DNA of 64,000 nt from JAGVSR01 sp963750715 (GTDB lineage Bacteria; Pseudomonadota; Alphaproteobacteria; Rhizobiales; Hyphomicrobiaceae): the NCBI GenBank assembly GCA_963750715.1, contig CAVVRP010000003.1, positions 77,055-141,054 of the forward strand. Reading direction: 5' to 3'. Shown in pieces: positions 1 to 8,800 of this stretch. Below the pieces are notes generated by a model. It saw only the letters and a list, made by a program, of their open reading frames with translations. It had not been told where the DNA came from and did not search any database. How positions within the stretch are numbered: position 1 is the first letter of the stretch; each line of letters opens with the position of its first letter. Position numbers and translations under genes: made by a program.

Positions 1-26
1 CTCGTCGGTTGCCATAGCTTTCTCGA

Positions 27-1211
27 TTAGCGGGGTGGCTGAGGCGCGTCCGGCAGTCTGTCATCCGCATCGTCCGCGGAGGCGACGATCTCGACCGAAC
101 TTTCGCGGTTCTGGGCTGGACCCTCATCATCTTGCTCGCCATGGCGCGAGGCGGCCCACAGCCGCGCCGCAATCTTCATCGGCTCGAGAATGCCGTGGCG
201 CGCCCACCAGGCTTGCTCGTCGGCGGTCTTGTGCAGGGAGTCGTGATGCCCTGCACAAAGCGGCACCGTGTACTCGTCCGAGACCTTCATGGCCATGGCA
301 CGGGGCTGCGCAAACTTGAGGTGATGTGCGTGTGCCGGCCTTCGTCCGCAGATGAGGCACGGCTGCTGGGCGACGAACGCCAGGTGGGGCTTGCTGCGCA
401 GGCGTTTCTCTTTGGCAATGGCTAACGCTACTGGTGCGACTTTCCCCTGGGGCGAGGCATCCAAAGGGCGCGCTTTTCCAAGAACGCGCGCACGCGCTTT
501 GAGCGCCGACACAACCGCCGGCACGGGATCGCTGTCGGCGTCTATGGCGCGAGCCTTCAGAGCCGCGAAGCTGTCGCTATTGGCATGCCAAAACTCGTAA
601 AGTGAGTTGACCGTCGGCAGCATCGATACGGCGCTCAGCGCCGCCCCGACGAAGTCTTCACTCCGTGCGAAACGTTCGGTGCGGCCATTGCGGGTCAGTA
701 TCAGCGCTTCCAATGAAGGTACCACGCCCGAGGGGGCATGGCGCGCGAGCGCACCTGTATCGGCCTTGCGCGGCGCCTTCGTCACCTTGGCTCTACCGCG
801 ATCATAAAGGGCTAAGCCAAAAGGATTGCCAAACGTGGCCAGCGCTCGCTTGGTGGCGTCGGTCTCCGCAGCCTTGAGACCGACCTCATGCGCCAGCTCT
901 GCTGAACCCGATCGTCCACTCCCCGTGCCAATGCCTTCCCGGACAATAACGGCGCCTCCGGCGCGGACGGTGATGCGCACCTTGGCGGTATAGAAGCACA
1001 CCGTCTGTCCGTGCTGCATCTCGGTCCACAGGCACCGGGGTGCCATGGTCACCCGATCCCAGCTGTCGTAACCGAAGATCCGGTTGGCCTCGGCAATGAC
1101 ATGCCACCCCTCGACGTAGGCAATGGGGGATCCATGACTGGCCCGCGTCTTGACGTGGCGGAAGCTCAGCTTGGCCTTGAGCGCCTTGCGCTGTTCGTCA
1201 GTGAACGCCAT
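27..1211 (-). CDS. Rad52-like annealing protein fused to HNH-type domain
   Basis: The N-terminal ~150 residues resemble the Rad52/22 family of single-strand annealing proteins (SFRHVKTR, then YVEGWHVIAEANRIFGYDSWD). The C-terminal part carries a zinc/HNH-like pattern, CLICG near residue 285 followed by HAHH and CAGHHDSLH, as in DUF968/HNH proteins. This pairing is known from phages and mobile elements of Alphaproteobacteria. The start chosen (MAFTDEQ) overlaps the stop of the upstream Gp157 gene by one base (TGATG), so the two are translationally coupled. Expected role is phage-type homologous recombination; the HNH part may cut or only bind DNA. Family assignment is from pattern memory, not a search. 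Confidence 0.72.
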   Translation of the reverse strand: MAFTDEQRKALKAKLSFRHVKTRASHGSPIAYVEGWHVIAEANRIFGYDSWDRVTMAPRCLWTEMQHGQTVCFYTAKVRITVRAGGAVIVREGIGTGSGRSGSAELAHEVGLKAAETDATKRALATFGNPFGLALYDRGRAKVTKAPRKADTGALARHAPSGVVPSLEALILTRNGRTERFARSEDFVGAALSAVSMLPTVNSLYEFWHANSDSFAALKARAIDADSDPVPAVVSALKARARVLGKARPLDASPQGKVAPVALAIAKEKRLRSKPHLAFVAQQPCLICGRRPAHAHHLKFAQPRAMAMKVSDEYTVPLCAGHHDSLHKTADEQAWWARHGILEPMKIAARLWAASRHGEQDDEGPAQNRESSVEIVASADDADDRLPDAPQPPR

Positions 1212-1720
1212 CACTTGGTCCTCAAACTCAGCTGCATCTGGGGAACCGCCAGAGCGACGCCGTCGACTTCGGCTCCGGCTTTGAGCGCCGCCAACAGGCC
1301 CAGCTTGTCGAGCTTTGCCGGCTGCGGTTTCCAATAAGCCGCCGGGATCTTGTCCTCGGCCAACACCTCGACGGCCGGTACGCCCTGGCGCAAAGACGCG
1401 GTGAAGTCGGCTGCGGTGAGTTTGGGGATGTCGGCCTCGGCCATGGCGCGAAGCGCCAGTTGCCTTTTGCGCTTGGCGCGCTCTTCGAGCCGCTCCAGCC
1501 TGGCCTTCATATCGGCGAGACGTGTGGACAGGCCACCGGCCAAGGCTTCATCGTCTAGTGCCGAGCGGATGACCTCGGCTAGCATCTCCCGAAGATCGGT
1601 GATTCCTTCGAGAGTATCTTGAAGGGTGTCATCGTCAATTTCGGGAAAGTCGGCGATGAGCTGGTTGCGAAGTGCTTTGTAATTTGCGGTCTCGAATGAC
1701 ACGCCCAATTGGGTACGCAT
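1211..1720 (-). CDS. Siphovirus Gp157-like protein
   Basis: About 169 residues with an acidic N-terminus, a long predicted coiled coil rich in Arg, Lys and Glu in the middle (LERLEERAKRKRQLAL) and a C-terminal basic segment with IPAAYWKPQ. This layout is typical of the siphovirus Gp157 family, often found next to phage recombinases and implicated in phage resistance or recombination in some hosts. The start at MRTQLGV has a GGAG ribosome-binding site eight bases upstream. It is first in a two-gene operon with the Rad52-like gene and divergent from an XRE regulator. Molecular function is unknown. Confidence 0.65.
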   Translation of the reverse strand: MRTQLGVSFETANYKALRNQLIADFPEIDDDTLQDTLEGITDLREMLAEVIRSALDDEALAGGLSTRLADMKARLERLEERAKRKRQLALRAMAEADIPKLTAADFTASLRQGVPAVEVLAEDKIPAAYWKPQPAKLDKLGLLAALKAGAEVDGVALAVPQMQLSLRTK

Positions 1721-1763
1721 GACAGCTCTCCAAAATGCAAACGAGCTCTTTCGTATCACTATC

Positions 1764-1789
1764 GATGCCAAAAATCAAGTGAAAGCATC
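1764..1789. promoter_or_regulatory. Candidate operator in the divergent promoter region
   Basis: A GATGC...GCATC inverted repeat with a 16-base AT-rich centre lies between the divergent Gp157 and XRE genes. Its place fits an XRE repressor site, but the arms are only five bases. Confidence 0.22.
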
Positions 1790-1807
1790 AATGTCGAGCC
1801 TTTTTTG

Positions 1808-2050
1808 GTGATTTACCCGCTTCAGATTCGAGCCGCCCGAGCGCTCCTTGGGCTCAGCCAGCAGGACCTGGCCGAGCTATCAGCTGTAGGGCTCGCAACA
1901 CTGAAAAGAGTTGAGGCTTCAGGTGAGCTAACCGGCACAGCCCAGACGATGGCCCGAATTCAAAGGGCCTTGGAGACGGCGGGGGTGATCTTCATAGCTC
2001 AAGACGGCGCCAACGGACCCGGCGTCCGCCTGAGGCAGCCCTTACCCTGA
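1808..2050 (+). CDS. XRE-family helix-turn-helix regulator
   Basis: A protein of about 80 residues that is almost only a helix-turn-helix: IRAARALLGLSQQDLAEL, then VGLATLKRVE. The GTG start at 1808 is preferred because the upstream in-frame extension overlaps the divergent gene and looks non-coding; its ribosome-binding site is weak. The end (FIAQDGANGPGVRLR) resembles the small Xre proteins common in Rhizobiales genomes and mobile elements. It probably controls itself and the divergent recombination operon; that is inference from position. Confidence 0.7.
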   Translation: MIYPLQIRAARALLGLSQQDLAELSAVGLATLKRVEASGELTGTAQTMARIQRALETAGVIFIAQDGANGPGVRLRQPLP

Positions 2051-2470
2051 GCTGATCCCATTCACACAAGATCGCCTCCGCGTAACGAAGCCAAACTCCG
2101 TCATTGATGTCGAGCCGATCGCCGTCACGATCGATCGCTTGAAGTTGAGTCCGGCTGCGTTCAGGACGCGGCGCAAATAGCCAAGGGGGTCCTGGGCCAG
2201 TCACTGCTGACGAGGAAGACAAGGCTGGCTGGCAAGACCGTCATTCGCTGTTTTAATCATTATGCAGATTAACTGGTCATGCCCTTCGCTTTTCAAATCG
2301 AAGCCAATTTCGATTGGCTCAGTCCGATGCGATCGACAGGACGAAACCGCCTCAAAAGCGCGCCGTGCAGACGTGCCTGAACCAGGCCCCACACCGGCGC
2401 CCAATGTCTTTACAGTTCGATAACGCATTTGCCGTAACGCTGGCTCTTTAGCTCAGTGCGGTAGCGAGCG
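2051..2470. other. Intergenic region with a tRNA D-arm-like remnant
   Basis: No convincing gene. A minus ORF at 1992-2222 overlaps the XRE 3' end and is not recognisable. At 2442-2470 the sequence resembles the 5' part of a tRNA (TTTAGCTCAGT, GGTAG, with GCTC/GAGC pairing as a D stem), but no anticodon or T arm follows. It could be a remnant of an integration event or chance. Confidence 0.25.
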
Positions 2471-2887
2471 ATGTTTCGAGTTCTCAAATTGACGCTCGTG
2501 GCGCTCCTCAGCTACGCGATAGCGACGGCGACGCCGACCCAGCAAATGGCCATGATGCAAGGCGCGCACGCCCTCGGCGATGCGACGGTCGACGCCTGCA
2601 CACGGGAGGGCAGCCCCTGCCAGCGAGCCATCGCCTTGCTCCGGTGGGCACTCGCCACCTCCGGTGTCCTGAACACGACCGGCTCCCGAGCTTCGATGAC
2701 CGACGCCGTGCCGGTCCAACCGTCGTCATCTCTCTCAAGCCCCGCCTTCACCGGCCGCCCGCTCCAAATCGGTCCGTCCCCTCGTCAACCTTGCTGTCGC
2801 TCACTGCGATACGAGACGCGATCCGACACTATGGCCGCGCCATTAACGTCCTTTTTGTTCGGCCCCTTTACACACTGGAGGGCATGA
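2471..2887 (+). CDS. Small putative exported protein, DUF5330-like
   Basis: 138 residues. The first ~20 residues form a hydrophobic signal-like segment (LKLTLVALLSYAIATA). Residues 33-65 contain two cysteines in DACTREGSPCQRAIALL, reminiscent of small DUF5330 proteins of Rhizobiales. The C-terminal half is low complexity and poorly protein-like, so the true end may be earlier or a frameshift may be present. It precedes the YdcF gene in the same direction with a 35-base gap. Function unknown. Confidence 0.38.
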   Translation: MFRVLKLTLVALLSYAIATATPTQQMAMMQGAHALGDATVDACTREGSPCQRAIALLRWALATSGVLNTTGSRASMTDAVPVQPSSSLSSPAFTGRPLQIGPSPRQPCCRSLRYETRSDTMAAPLTSFLFGPFTHWRA

Positions 2888-2922
2888 TGTGACCTCCTCC
2901 TTCTTTTGAGTTTCGACGAGCC

Positions 2923-3621
2923 ATGCCGGCTACAATGTCACGACGCAGTCGAGTAACAGGAGCGCTTCTGGGCGCGACATCGCTGATGGCCTGGGCGCCG
3001 CTCAGCGAGGCCCCATCTTTCAAGCAGTCCGTGCTGGCGCACCTTAAAACCCCACTCGAGACGCGCTTTTCACCGACATCCCTCGCCCCGACGGACCAGA
3101 TCACCGGCATCATCGCTCTTGGCGGCAATCCGGCGCGCGCGCGTGAGGCAGCCCGCATCGCGAGCCTATATCCGGGTGCAAAACTCATCGTGACCGGGGC
3201 CAGTGAACAGGAATACGCCGCGGCACAGTCTTACGGCCTAGGACCCGACCGCTACATCCGGGAACCGGACGCCACAAACACGTTTGAAAATGCGCTCTTC
3301 AGCAAGCGCCTCGCCAACCCCAAGCCGGGTGAGCGGTGGCTCCTCGTCACCTCCGCCGTCCATATGCCGCGGGCGATGGGGGTCTTCTCGGCACTCGATT
3401 TCCACGTGGAGCCGTGGCCGGTCTTCGATGGTGACGGCCCGGGCGTCGCGACCGCCGTACAGCACGAAATTCTGGGTCTGATCGCCTATCGAGCGCTTGG
3501 ACGCACGAAAGAAGTGTTCCCAACACCCAAGACTTCCAACGTCGCAGCCAAAGGGGCCGCAGTCACGGCCCAAGACACTACGGCCCAAGACACTGACGTG
3601 TCGCCGTTCGGCGGCGGCTGA
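2923..3621 (+). CDS. YdcF/DUF218-family protein
   Basis: 232 residues. An N-terminal hydrophobic segment is followed by the DUF218 core: IIALGGNPARAREAARI, LIVTGA, then NTFENALF and WLLVTSAVHMPRAM. The family includes E. coli YdcF, SanA and ElyC, linked to envelope biogenesis; the chemistry is not settled. The tail is Ala/Thr-rich and carries an imperfect 15-base tandem repeat near 3566-3596. A second ATG at 2935 is possible. Confidence 0.8.
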   Translation: MPATMSRRSRVTGALLGATSLMAWAPLSEAPSFKQSVLAHLKTPLETRFSPTSLAPTDQITGIIALGGNPARAREAARIASLYPGAKLIVTGASEQEYAAAQSYGLGPDRYIREPDATNTFENALFSKRLANPKPGERWLLVTSAVHMPRAMGVFSALDFHVEPWPVFDGDGPGVATAVQHEILGLIAYRALGRTKEVFPTPKTSNVAAKGAAVTAQDTTAQDTDVSPFGGG

Positions 3622-3779
3622 CCATTGGACTTTTCACCTCAATCGGCTCAAGTTACCATGGCGATCCACAGTTTGCCCCCAGCATGGCACATCGTCCTTG
3701 CACAACAAATCCACAGGCGCATTTGCCAGCTCGGTCAATGAGCGCCTAACTGCTGACCAAGCTTAACTTGGGGGGCAAA

Positions 3780-3905
3780 ATGCGACATACCGAGACGGAC
3801 GGATTCACCTGGCATCGACACTGGACCGCGCCGGATTATCTGAGGCTGCTCGTTCTGGCGATGCCCGTCGCCTATGGCTGTTTGCAAGCGATCGGACACG
3901 TTTGA
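3780..3905 (+). CDS. Truncated 41-residue ORF ending in a direct repeat
   Basis: Starts MRHTETDGFTWHRHW and ends when its frame meets the first copy of the 20-base repeat at 3891. An 11-residue hydrophobic run (LRLLVLAMPVA) follows the polar N-terminus. It looks like the 5' remnant of a longer gene cut at the repeat. No family recognised. Confidence 0.3.
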   Translation: MRHTETDGFTWHRHWTAPDYLRLLVLAMPVAYGCLQAIGHV

Positions 3906-3930
3906 CGAAAATCGGACACGTTTGACGAAA
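3891..3930. repeat. Perfect 20-bp tandem repeat, IS-end-like
   Basis: Two exact adjacent copies of ATCGGACACGTTTGACGAAA. Read on the minus strand the motif TGTCCGATTTTCGTCAAACG resembles the multiply repeated termini of IS21-type insertion sequences (from memory). It sits exactly where two truncated genes meet, so it may be the scar of a deleted insertion sequence. No transposase remains nearby. Confidence 0.5.
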
Positions 3931-4305
3931 CAGGAGTGCCCTGAGGCGGCGTTCGATCGGCACGTCGGCTGTGGATATCGCTGGCCTCGACCCGCACCTC
4001 CGCATTGGTGGTTGTGATTTTTCGCTGCACATCCTTCAGCTTCGTCAAGGCGAGGTTGGCCAGAAACTACTTCTCAGCTGCCTCGAAACGGTTTGCATTG
4101 GCCGTTGCTGGCAAGCGTGCGCCGGCGATGGGGCGGCGTCGGTTATGTCCTGAAGTTCACGACGTGCATGTTTGGCTCGGCTGTGGTCAATGGCGAGGCC
4201 AGCGAATGCCAGCATAGGAAGAGCCATAAGTCCGAACAGGATACCGATATTACCCCGTTGATCGCCTAGAAAACGTCGGCAGACGGACCTTGCGACATGA
4301 CTCAT
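3931..4305 (-). pseudogene. Truncated TadE/TadG-like pilus-assembly gene
   Basis: The start (RRFLGDQRGNIGILFGLMAL, then PMLAFAGLAIDHSRA) is the classic TadE/TadG N-terminus: a short basic lead, RGN, and one hydrophobic segment. After about residue 57 the frame shifts (the continuation ARLPATANANRFEAAEKYF is readable in another frame, with TAG where Y is expected) and continues as LANLALTKLKDVQRKITTTN before ending at the 20-bp repeat. The gene therefore has a frameshift, an internal stop and a truncated 3' end. Confidence 0.6.
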
Positions 4306-4972
4306 GCCCGACCCCGCGTTAAACTTTGAAATCTGATAACGTCGGCATTATTCCGCAGCATCATTAAAAAAAGACTATTTAGAACCCATCTAAAACTCTA
4401 AAAGCCGATCGACTCTTTACCGCCTTCACTCTTAAACACGTGCAGCAAAACCTTTCTATCAAGACGAAAGCGCCCAAGTGATTGATGTGGAGAACGCTCA
4501 TCTGCGCAATCAAAGAGGGTGTGTTTGCTATTTACCGCGGACCTGCGATCGACGCCTGATGGGTGATGGTTGCGGAAAACGAAGCTGATTTACGCAGGAA
4601 GCTACGTTTCGCTGACAAACAGACCCTGCATGGCCTAAGGCACGGTCTTTACCTCACACCGTCTTCGCGTCACATATGGACCTAGCCTTGCCGTCGTTAA
4701 ATGACGGGGCCAAGACAGTTATTACTGGTACCGGCGGATCGGAGCTCAGAAAACCTGAAAGCAGAATGCAATTCGTCCAGTGCTCAGTTACGAAAACTTA
4801 ACCATGATGCCAGAAGTCGATCATAAAACTCCAAATGCGATATTTCAAAATTGCTCAATTCACGGTTCGTCAATCGCCTTCGGGCACCATCACATCAGTT
4901 CCGAAGCGATTGATAGGCGCAGAAGAACGTGGGGGCACGGTGCCCGGAACAGTCAATTGGGAGTATCAAACT
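4306..4972. other. Long AT-richer intergenic region before the Flp pilin
   Basis: No coding signal on either strand. AT content is clearly higher than in the flanks near 4310-4440. Probably regulatory sequence for the pilin gene plus decayed DNA. No clear sigma-70 pair was identified. Confidence 0.4.
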
Positions 4973-5137
4973 ATGCAGAAGCTTGTTGCACGTTTCCTCA
5001 AGGATGAGTCGGGCGCCACGGCCATCGAGTATGGTCTCATCGCTGCCATCGTCGGCGTCGGCATCATCGCCAGCCTGAAGCCGATGGCAAACGGCCTGAA
5101 CGCTCTGTTCAACTCGGTCAACTCGAACCTCACGTAA
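4973..5137 (+). CDS. Flp/Fap-type (type IVb) pilin
   Basis: 54 residues. Short basic leader (MQKLVARFLKDESG), then ATAIEYGLIAAIVGVGIIA, the processed pilin motif with the conserved Glu at +5 and Tyr of Flp pilins. TadV-like prepilin peptidase would cut after the leader Gly. The ATG at 4973 has GGGAG ten bases upstream; longer in-frame starts are not pilin-like. No tad assembly genes are adjacent, so the pilin is orphan here. A strong terminator follows. Confidence 0.9.
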   Translation: MQKLVARFLKDESGATAIEYGLIAAIVGVGIIASLKPMANGLNALFNSVNSNLT

Positions 5138-5188
5138 ATTCTAAATCGCGCGCAGCCACTCTGCGCGCTCTGGGAATTGGACAAAACT

Positions 5189-5218
5189 AAAGCCACCCGG
5201 ATCTGACCGGGTGGCTTT
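5189..5218 (+). terminator. Rho-independent terminator after Flp pilin
   Basis: A perfect 12-bp stem (AAAGCCACCCGG / CCGGGTGGCTTT) with a six-base loop, ending in TTT. It lies 50 bases after the pilin stop. Confidence 0.85.
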
Positions 5219-5375
5219 CGTCATTTAATGAGACGCAATCTGACATTCAGAGCCACGTTGCGTCAGCGTGAGATGTCGATGCGGTTGCAGCAAAAAAGAG
5301 TTGCGTTTGGCCGTTATGCGGGCCCTGCCATACCGCTCGACTCCAGCTTCTACGGACTAATAAGTCTCTCACCCG

Positions 5376-5516
5376 TTACAAATTGCGCAATCGCCACAAC
5401 TCCGCGTCGCGACTGTGACGACGGCGCTTGCGGGCCGTCTGCACGAACGCCAGTGCGCCAACGGCGATTACGGCAAATGCGACGCCGGCCAATTCAATGA
5501 AGTCGAATATTTGCAT
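5376..5516 (-). CDS. Possible 46-residue membrane microprotein
   Basis: Starts MQIFDFIELAG, followed by one membrane-spanning stretch (VAFAVIAVGALAFV) and a strongly basic tail (RKRRRHSRDAELW). The shape is typical of small single-pass inner-membrane proteins. No good ribosome-binding site is visible and no family is recognised, so it may be chance. The rest of the 5.2-5.8 kb gap shows nothing coding. Confidence 0.28.
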   Translation of the reverse strand: MQIFDFIELAGVAFAVIAVGALAFVQTARKRRRHSRDAELWRLRNL

Positions 5517-5818
5517 TGTGAAATCGCGACTTGCGGGTCGCGCCTCAACTCAAATCCGGTATGGGTTTATGATTTAATAAAGTCGACCGTGGTGCTATTG
5601 AAACTGCGAAATAAGCTGAACTCCAGCTTAAAATATTCGGTGCAAATTGTCGCCGACCGATGAGCGCACCGATTTTCGGCGCAGCCTTTGGCATTGCCGA
5701 GCCACGGCAGCCGGACAAGTGTTTGAAAAACACGAACCCCGTTTATGGGTCCATGCGCCCCACCAGTTGCGGCTTTAGGGGACATGCGTAGGCGATACCC
5801 TCGGATCGGGTGATTGTT
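5517..5818. other. Intergenic region without visible features
   Basis: Between the small ORF and the FAD-linked oxidase stop. No coding signal or clear terminator seen. Confidence 0.3.
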
Positions 5819-7228
5819 TCAGAAAATCTTGCCGGGGTTGAAAATTCCGTCCGGATCGAGGGCCGCTTTCACCTGCCGCATGACGCTAATTGCGCTCGGC
5901 AGTTCGCGTTGCAGATAGCGCTTCTTTCCTTGGCCGATACCATGCTCGCCCGTGCACGTGCCCGCCATGCGCAGGGCACGGTCGGTCAGCCGGTCGATGA
6001 ACGCTGTCGTGGTCTTTCGCTGCCCGACGTCGTCAGGATCGGTCACGACAATGGCGTGGAAATTACCGTCGCCGACGTGGCCCAGCAGCGGCGCCTCCAG
6101 CCCGCACGCAGCGAGGTCGGCGGCGGTTTCCTCAACGCAATCGGCAAGCCGGGATAGCGGGACGCACACGTCCGTGACGATCACGCTTTTTCCGGGTGCG
6201 CCATTCTTGACCGACCAGAAACAATCTCGGCGCGCCTGCCACAGGTCCCTGCGGCCATCCTCCGTCGCGGCGAGGGATGTCGCGAGCGCATGGTACCCGG
6301 CCGCGATGTCCTCGAACATGTGGGCGGCGTCGCTCGCCGCATCTTTCGTGCCGTGGCACTCGACGAAGAGCGCCGGCGCCTCGCGCAGTCCGAGTTTCGA
6401 ACTGCGATTGACAGCCGCGATCATGGCTGCATCGAGAAGTTCGATCCGCGCCGGGTGTACGCCGGATTGGAGCGCGGATATGGCGGCGTCGCACGCCGCA
6501 CGCACGTTGGGAAAGTACGCGACGACGGCCACCACGGCCTCGGGCCGGGCGTGCAATCGCACGATCAGTTCGGTGATAATCCCGAGCGTGCCTTCCGATC
6601 CGATCAGCAGCCGCGTCAGATCGTAGCCTGCCGCCGACTTCCGCGCCCGCGTGCCGGTGGTGACGATCTCGCCGCCGGCCATCACAGCCGTCAGGCTGAG
6701 AACATTGTCGCGCATGGAGCCGTAGCGCACAGTGTTCGTGCCCGACGCCCGCGTGGCTGCCATGCCGCCGAGGGTTGCTTCGAGCGCGCCGGGATCCACC
6801 GAGAAGAAAAGTCCCTCGTCGCGCAGAGCCTCGTTCAGGTGACGCAACGTCACGCCGGCTTCGACGCGCGCATCCTGATCGCCCGCATTCACGGCGACGA
6901 TGCGGTTCATGCGGGTCATGTCGACGGCAATGCCGCCGAGCGGCGCATTGACATGTCCTTCAAGCGAGGTGCCGGCCCCGAAAGCAATGATGGGAACGTG
7001 CAAGTCTGAGGCGAGCGCGACGATCGCGGCAACTTCTGCCGTCGTCTGTGGCCATGCGACGACCGAAGGTGGCTGGCTTTCGATCCCGGTCAAAGTGCTG
7101 GCGTGCTGGCGGCGGATGTCGGGATGGGTCGCAGTGCGCCCGGGCATCAGCGCCTCCAACCGCGACACGGCGCATGCCACGACAGCGCTGTCCGGGGCAA
7201 TCGTTACGAGCTTACCGGGCGTAACCAT
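5819..7228 (-). CDS. FAD-binding oxidase, D-lactate/glycolate dehydrogenase type
   Basis: 469 residues, normal for the GlcD/Dld family. The N-terminal FAD-binding (PCMH/VAO) domain shows FGAGTSLEGH and GGMAATRASGTNTVRYGSM, the latter contacting the FAD pyrophosphate. The C-terminal substrate domain shows GHVGDGNFHAIV and GTCTGEHGIGQGKK. Such enzymes oxidise 2-hydroxy acids such as D-lactate or glycolate and pass electrons to quinone or cytochrome c. No GlcE or GlcF neighbour is present, which favours a single-subunit D-lactate dehydrogenase (cytochrome type); substrate is inference. Confidence 0.88.
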   Translation of the reverse strand: MVTPGKLVTIAPDSAVVACAVSRLEALMPGRTATHPDIRRQHASTLTGIESQPPSVVAWPQTTAEVAAIVALASDLHVPIIAFGAGTSLEGHVNAPLGGIAVDMTRMNRIVAVNAGDQDARVEAGVTLRHLNEALRDEGLFFSVDPGALEATLGGMAATRASGTNTVRYGSMRDNVLSLTAVMAGGEIVTTGTRARKSAAGYDLTRLLIGSEGTLGIITELIVRLHARPEAVVAVVAYFPNVRAACDAAISALQSGVHPARIELLDAAMIAAVNRSSKLGLREAPALFVECHGTKDAASDAAHMFEDIAAGYHALATSLAATEDGRRDLWQARRDCFWSVKNGAPGKSVIVTDVCVPLSRLADCVEETAADLAACGLEAPLLGHVGDGNFHAIVVTDPDDVGQRKTTTAFIDRLTDRALRMAGTCTGEHGIGQGKKRYLQRELPSAISVMRQVKAALDPDGIFNPGKIF

Positions 7229-7541
7229 CCGACCTCGCGTGGACTGCGACCTGCGCCTTCAACAGCGCACTTAACTTTACGCTCATTTTCACCCCGGCAG
7301 GGATAGCAGGCCGTCTGCCGCTCCTTGCCGCCGAGCGACAAACATGAGCTTTTGCAGTGCACTATTATGCCAGACAGATATGCACTTATAAATTTGAGCT
7401 CATATGTGTTGCGAATTAGCACCATGCAGTCGGCTCAATGTAGATTGCTTAGGCAAGTCCGCGCCTTTCTTCCAGCCAGCCTATAAAGTGGGGCGTGCGA
7501 GAACCCGGGGGGTTCGCAGATCAATCAAGGGGAGTTTTTTC
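7229..7541. promoter_or_regulatory. Divergent promoter region
   Basis: Separates the minus-strand FAD oxidase from the plus-strand exported protein. At about 7497-7517 there is an imperfect hairpin (GCGAGAACC / GGTTCGC) just before the ribosome-binding site GGGGAG of the downstream gene. Individual promoters could not be fixed. Confidence 0.3.
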
Positions 7542-8759
7542 ATGTTCCGTAGGCTGGTACTGGCAGGTCTCGCCCTCGTGGCGGCCGGCGCAGTCTCTGT
7601 CGCCCAAGCCCAGGATCTCGTGGGTATTGCGACAGAGACGCTCGACCTCAGCAAGGATGGCAGCGCCTCGATCGATGTGAGCAAGGCGAACGGCGCCTTC
7701 CGCGCGGTCCGCGTCAAGAATCAGGGCAAGGGTGTCATCGATCTTTCGAGGGTGCAGATCGTCTATTCCGACGAGTTCGAAGCACAACGAGGACCGTCAG
7801 ATCGACATGAAGAGGGGCGAACGCAGCCGCGCCATCAACGAGACCAACGACGACAAATTCATCAACTCCGTGAACATCACGTGGAAGGCCACCAAGGGCA
7901 CGGGCACGCTGCAGGTGCTCGGCCTTCAGACGAAGGACGGCCGCGCCAAGGAGCGGCCGGCCAAGCCGGCCACGGGTGATCTTGTCCGCCGCCAAGACCG
8001 ACGCCAAGCCGACAACCGTCGAGCCGGGCAAGGTCATCGAAGGCAACGACGTCATGTTTGGCTATCAGAACGTCGGCTTCGGCATCGATCGCGACATCAT
8101 CAAGGTCGGCGGGGAAATCGGCAAGTTCGATCGCGTGCGGTTTCGTGTGCTCGGCAACGACATTCACATCAACTCCTTGAAAGTGGCCTTCATGGACGGC
8201 ACGACGCAGGAACTCGCGGTCGATGCCGACGTTCGCGCCAACACGCGCACGAAATGGTTCGAAGTCGACGGCAACAAGTTCATCCGCGAAATCCAGATGA
8301 GCTACCGCTCGAAGCCCAATTTCAAGGGCCAGGCGCGCGTCGAGGCAACCGGGCCAGTACGCCGCCGGCTGGCTCGGTCCGAACGGCGAAGGCCGACAGT
8401 ATAACCAGGGCTGGGTGCTGCTCGGCGCTCAGACGGCCGGCTTCACCGGCTTTGACAAGGACACGATCACAGTCGGCAAGAACGAAGGCGGCTTTACCAA
8501 GCTGCGTGTCATCGCCAAGGACCGCGCAATTACCCTGCGCGAGATTCGCGTGGTGTTCTTCAGCGGTCCCGATGAAGTGTTCCAGATGCGCGAGCGCGTC
8601 GATCCCGGCAATCCCTTTGGCCCGCTCGAATTCAAGGGCGGCAAGTCGGCGATCAAGGAGATCCAGGCGAAGTATCGCTCGCGCTTCGACCTTGCGCAGG
8701 GACTGAAGAACCTGTTCGAAGGAACGCCTGCCGTGGTTGAGGTCTGGGGCCAGCATTGA
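7542..8759 (+). CDS. Secreted protein with three repeated beta domains (DUF2541-like), frame-disrupted
   Basis: Signal peptide at the start (LVLAGLALVAAGAVSVAQAQ). The mature protein is readable only across three frame changes, near 7775, 7985 and 8350. Pieced together it is about 405 residues with three similar beta-rich units: SKDGSASIDV...FRAVRVKNQG; IDRDIIKVGGEIGKFDRVRF...IREIQMSYRSK; FDKDTITVGKNEGGFTKLRV...IKEIQAKYRSR. The units resemble DUF2541-type periplasmic domains; function unknown. The terminator downstream and the preserved protein sense in all segments argue that the gene is real and the indels are errors or very recent. Confidence 0.65.
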
Positions 8760-8800
8760 CCCCGTAGGGCGTCTCTTTGCGACTAATTGGCTTCTGCACC

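Noticed and set aside
1992..2222. 76-residue minus-strand ORF
   Set aside because: Overlaps the XRE gene end, no ribosome-binding site and no recognisable family.
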